A stretch of DNA of 5,945 nt from Thermoplasmata archaeon (lineage in GTDB: Archaea > Thermoplasmatota > Thermoplasmata > Lutacidiplasmatales > UBA184). Position numbers and translations under genes: made by a program. The notes beneath the pieces are model-generated. The model had not been told where the DNA came from, did not search any database, and saw only the letters and a program-made list of their open reading frames with translations. The DNA lies in contig JAJZMW010000089.1 of assembly GCA_021848165.1 (NCBI GenBank), positions 1-5,945 of the forward strand, written 5' to 3'. This document shows, in pieces, positions 4,381-5,945 of this stretch (positions are counted from its first letter, which is position 1; each line of letters opens with the position of its first letter).

Positions 4381-5945
4381 GCGGGATCGAGCTTCCGCGC
4401 AAAGCGGTCCTCCTCGGGTCCGGGGCGCTCAAGATCGGCGAGGCCGGCGAATTCGACTACTCCGGCTCGCAGTGCTTGAAGGCCCTCGAGGAGGAGGGGG
4501 TCTACACCGTCGTCGTCAACCCGAACATCGCGACGCTCCAGACCGATCCCCCCCGCCGGGGCCGGGTCTACTTCCAACCGCTGATCCCCGAGTTCGTCGA
4601 GCCGATCCTCGAGGCGGAGCGCCCCGAGGGCCTCCTGCTCGCCTTCGGCGGCCAGACCGCGCTCAACTGCGGCATCGGCCTCTCCGACTCCGGGGCGTTG
4701 CGTCGGACCTCGACGCGGGTCCTCGGAACGCCGATCGCCGGCATCCGGGCGACGGAGGACCGCGCGAAGTTCGTCCGGGCGATGCGGCGGGCCCGCGTGC
4801 CGACGCTCCCGAGCCGCGCCGTCTACAACCTGGACGAGGCGCGGGAGGCGGTGGAGGCGCTCGGCTACCCCGTCATGGTCCGGGTCGCCTACACGCTCGG
4901 CGGGAAGGGCGGCGGGATCGCGCGCACCCCCGAGGAGCTCGCCGACGTCGTCGGGCGGGGCCTGCGCGCGAGCCCCGTCGGGCAGGCGCTGCTGGAGCGG
5001 TACGTCGGATCGTTCAAGCAGCTCGAGTACGAGGTCGTCCGCGACCGCCTTGGCAACGCGCTCACGGTGTGCAACATGGAGAACGTCCTCTCCATGCGCG
5101 TCCACACGGGCGACAACATCGTCATCGCCCCGAGCCAGACGCTCGACGACGCCGAGTATCAGATGCTCCGCCAGGCCGCGCTGCGCGCGGTCGAGGAGGT
5201 CGGCATCGTCGGGGAGTGCAACATCCAGTACTGCCTCAACCCCGAGAGCCGGGAGTACTACGCGATCGAGATCAACGCGCGGCTCTCCCGGTCGAGCGCC
5301 CTCGCCTCGAAGGCGACCGGCTACCCGCTCGCCTACGTCGCCGCGAAGCTCGCGCTCGGCTACACGCTCCCCGAGCTCAAGAACCGCGTCACCGGCGTGA
5401 CGAGCGCCTGCTTCGAGCCGGCGCTCGATTACGTCGTCGTGAAGCACCCGCGCTGGGACCTCGACAAGTTCCCGCGCGCCCACCGGCGGCTCGGCCCCTC
5501 GATGAAGTCGGTCGGCGAGGTGATGGGCGTCGGGGCGTCGTTCCCCGAAGCGCTCTCGAAGGCGGTCCGGATGTGCGACCCGCGCCAGGACCTTCTCCCC
5601 CCGCCGACGATCCGCTCCCGCGACGAGATCCTCGCCGACCTCGGCGCGCCGACGCCCGAGATCCTCTACCGCGTCCTCGAGGCGCTGCGCGCCGGGATCG
5701 ATATCGCTACGATCGCGCGCGTCTCGTTCATCGACCCCTGGTTCGTCGAGCAGCTCGCGGAGATCGAACGGAGCCACGCCGAGATCGCGGCCCCCCGGGA
5801 GGGGTCGCTCCCCGCCGACCTCCTGCGCCGCGCCAAGGAGCTCGGACTCTCCGATCGCGCCATCGCCCGGGCGAGCCGGCAGGACGAGGAGGTCGTGCGC
5901 CGGGAGCGGCTCGCCCACGGCGTGCGGCCCCGGGTGCGGATGATC
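4377..5945 (+). CDS. carB: Carbamoyl-phosphate synthetase large subunit, N-terminal half (3' end beyond window)
   Basis: Synthetase subunit that makes carbamoyl phosphate from bicarbonate, two ATP and ammonia supplied by CarA. The window holds 523 codons, open to the last base, of an expected ~1070: the carboxyphosphate (bicarbonate-phosphorylating) ATP-grasp domain (about 1-400) and most of the oligomerization domain (about 400-523). Visible motifs are GSGALKIGEAGEFDYSGSQ (14-32), FGGQTALNCG (90-99), R129 (EDRAKF) and R169 (VMVRVAY), the Gly-rich loop LGGKGGGIA (174-182), EYEVVRD (217-223), HTGDNIVIAPSQTL (243-256) and EINARLSRSSALASKATG (298-315), with E298 and N300 at metal/ATP positions. 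The wording NMEN, GIVGECNIQY and INARLSRSS resembles eukaryotic CAD/CPS II more than E. coli CarB (IEMNPRVSRSS). The start ATG at 4377 overlaps the carA stop (ATGA). The carbamate domain and allosteric C-terminus lie outside, so effector control cannot be judged. Confidence 0.96.
   Translation, partial: MSGIELPRKAVLLGSGALKIGEAGEFDYSGSQCLKALEEEGVYTVVVNPNIATLQTDPPRRGRVYFQPLIPEFVEPILEAERPEGLLLAFGGQTALNCGIGLSDSGALRRTSTRVLGTPIAGIRATEDRAKFVRAMRRARVPTLPSRAVYNLDEAREAVEALGYPVMVRVAYTLGGKGGGIARTPEELADVVGRGLRASPVGQALLERYVGSFKQLEYEVVRDRLGNALTVCNMENVLSMRVHTGDNIVIAPSQTLDDAEYQMLRQAALRAVEEVGIVGECNIQYCLNPESREYYAIEINARLSRSSALASKATGYPLAYVAAKLALGYTLPELKNRVTGVTSACFEPALDYVVVKHPRWDLDKFPRAHRRLGPSMKSVGEVMGVGASFPEALSKAVRMCDPRQDLLPPPTIRSRDEILADLGAPTPEILYRVLEALRAGIDIATIARVSFIDPWFVEQLAEIERSHAEIAAPREGSLPADLLRRAKELGLSDRAIARASRQDEEVVRRERLAHGVRPRVRMI

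Noticed and set aside
4548..4554. C7 run in carB as a possible frameshift
   Set aside because: The frame carries conserved CarB motifs without interruption on both sides, with the expected spacing.
4179..5918. 579-codon ORF on the minus strand opposite carB
   Set aside because: Very long, but low-complexity (Arg, Asp, Gly, Leu, Glu) and lying exactly opposite a well-supported carB; a typical antisense artefact of GC-biased codons.

Overview
This is a GC-rich chromosomal window with five protein genes and no sign of insertion sequences, CRISPR arrays, tRNA or rRNA genes. Three things suggest an archaeon: the starts of the leading genes lack clear Shine-Dalgarno sequences, the divergent intergenic region holds two TATA-like TTATCC boxes facing outward, and CarB belongs to the eukaryote-like (CAD-type) branch of carbamoyl-phosphate synthetases. 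A GC-rich Thermoplasmatota lineage is one candidate. This placement is inference from composition and remembered family patterns; no marker gene in the window settles it.

Layout: (1) The left edge to 674, + strand, carries the C-terminal ~95% of a HAD-superfamily phosphatase whose motif I aspartate lies outside the window. (2) 702-1697, - strand, is a thioredoxin-reductase-like flavoprotein. It keeps the FAD fold and a CxxC pair but has lost the usual NADPH-binding motifs. (3) 1718-3049, - strand, is a 12-helix APC-family amino-acid permease 20 nt upstream of the flavoprotein gene; the two probably form an operon. (4) 3050-3231 is a divergent regulatory region with a TATA-like box for each direction and a small hairpin just before the carA start. 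(5) 3232-4380, +, is carA. (6) 4377 to the right edge, +, is the first 523 codons of carB, which overlaps carA by 4 nt (ATGA).

Functionally, carA and carB encode the glutaminase and synthetase subunits of carbamoyl-phosphate synthetase, which feeds pyrimidine and arginine synthesis. The permease/flavoprotein pair may link amino-acid (possibly sulfur amino-acid) movement to thiol-disulfide chemistry, but only their adjacency supports this. The HAD gene converges on the flavoprotein gene with a 27-nt gap and has no evident link to it.

I see no convincing new multi-gene system. The points most worth following are the NADPH-motif-deficient CxxC flavoprotein beside a transporter, the CAD-like CarB sequence, and a few hairpins and a G10 tract at informative positions. 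The many long ORFs opposite these genes look like by-products of high-GC codon use.
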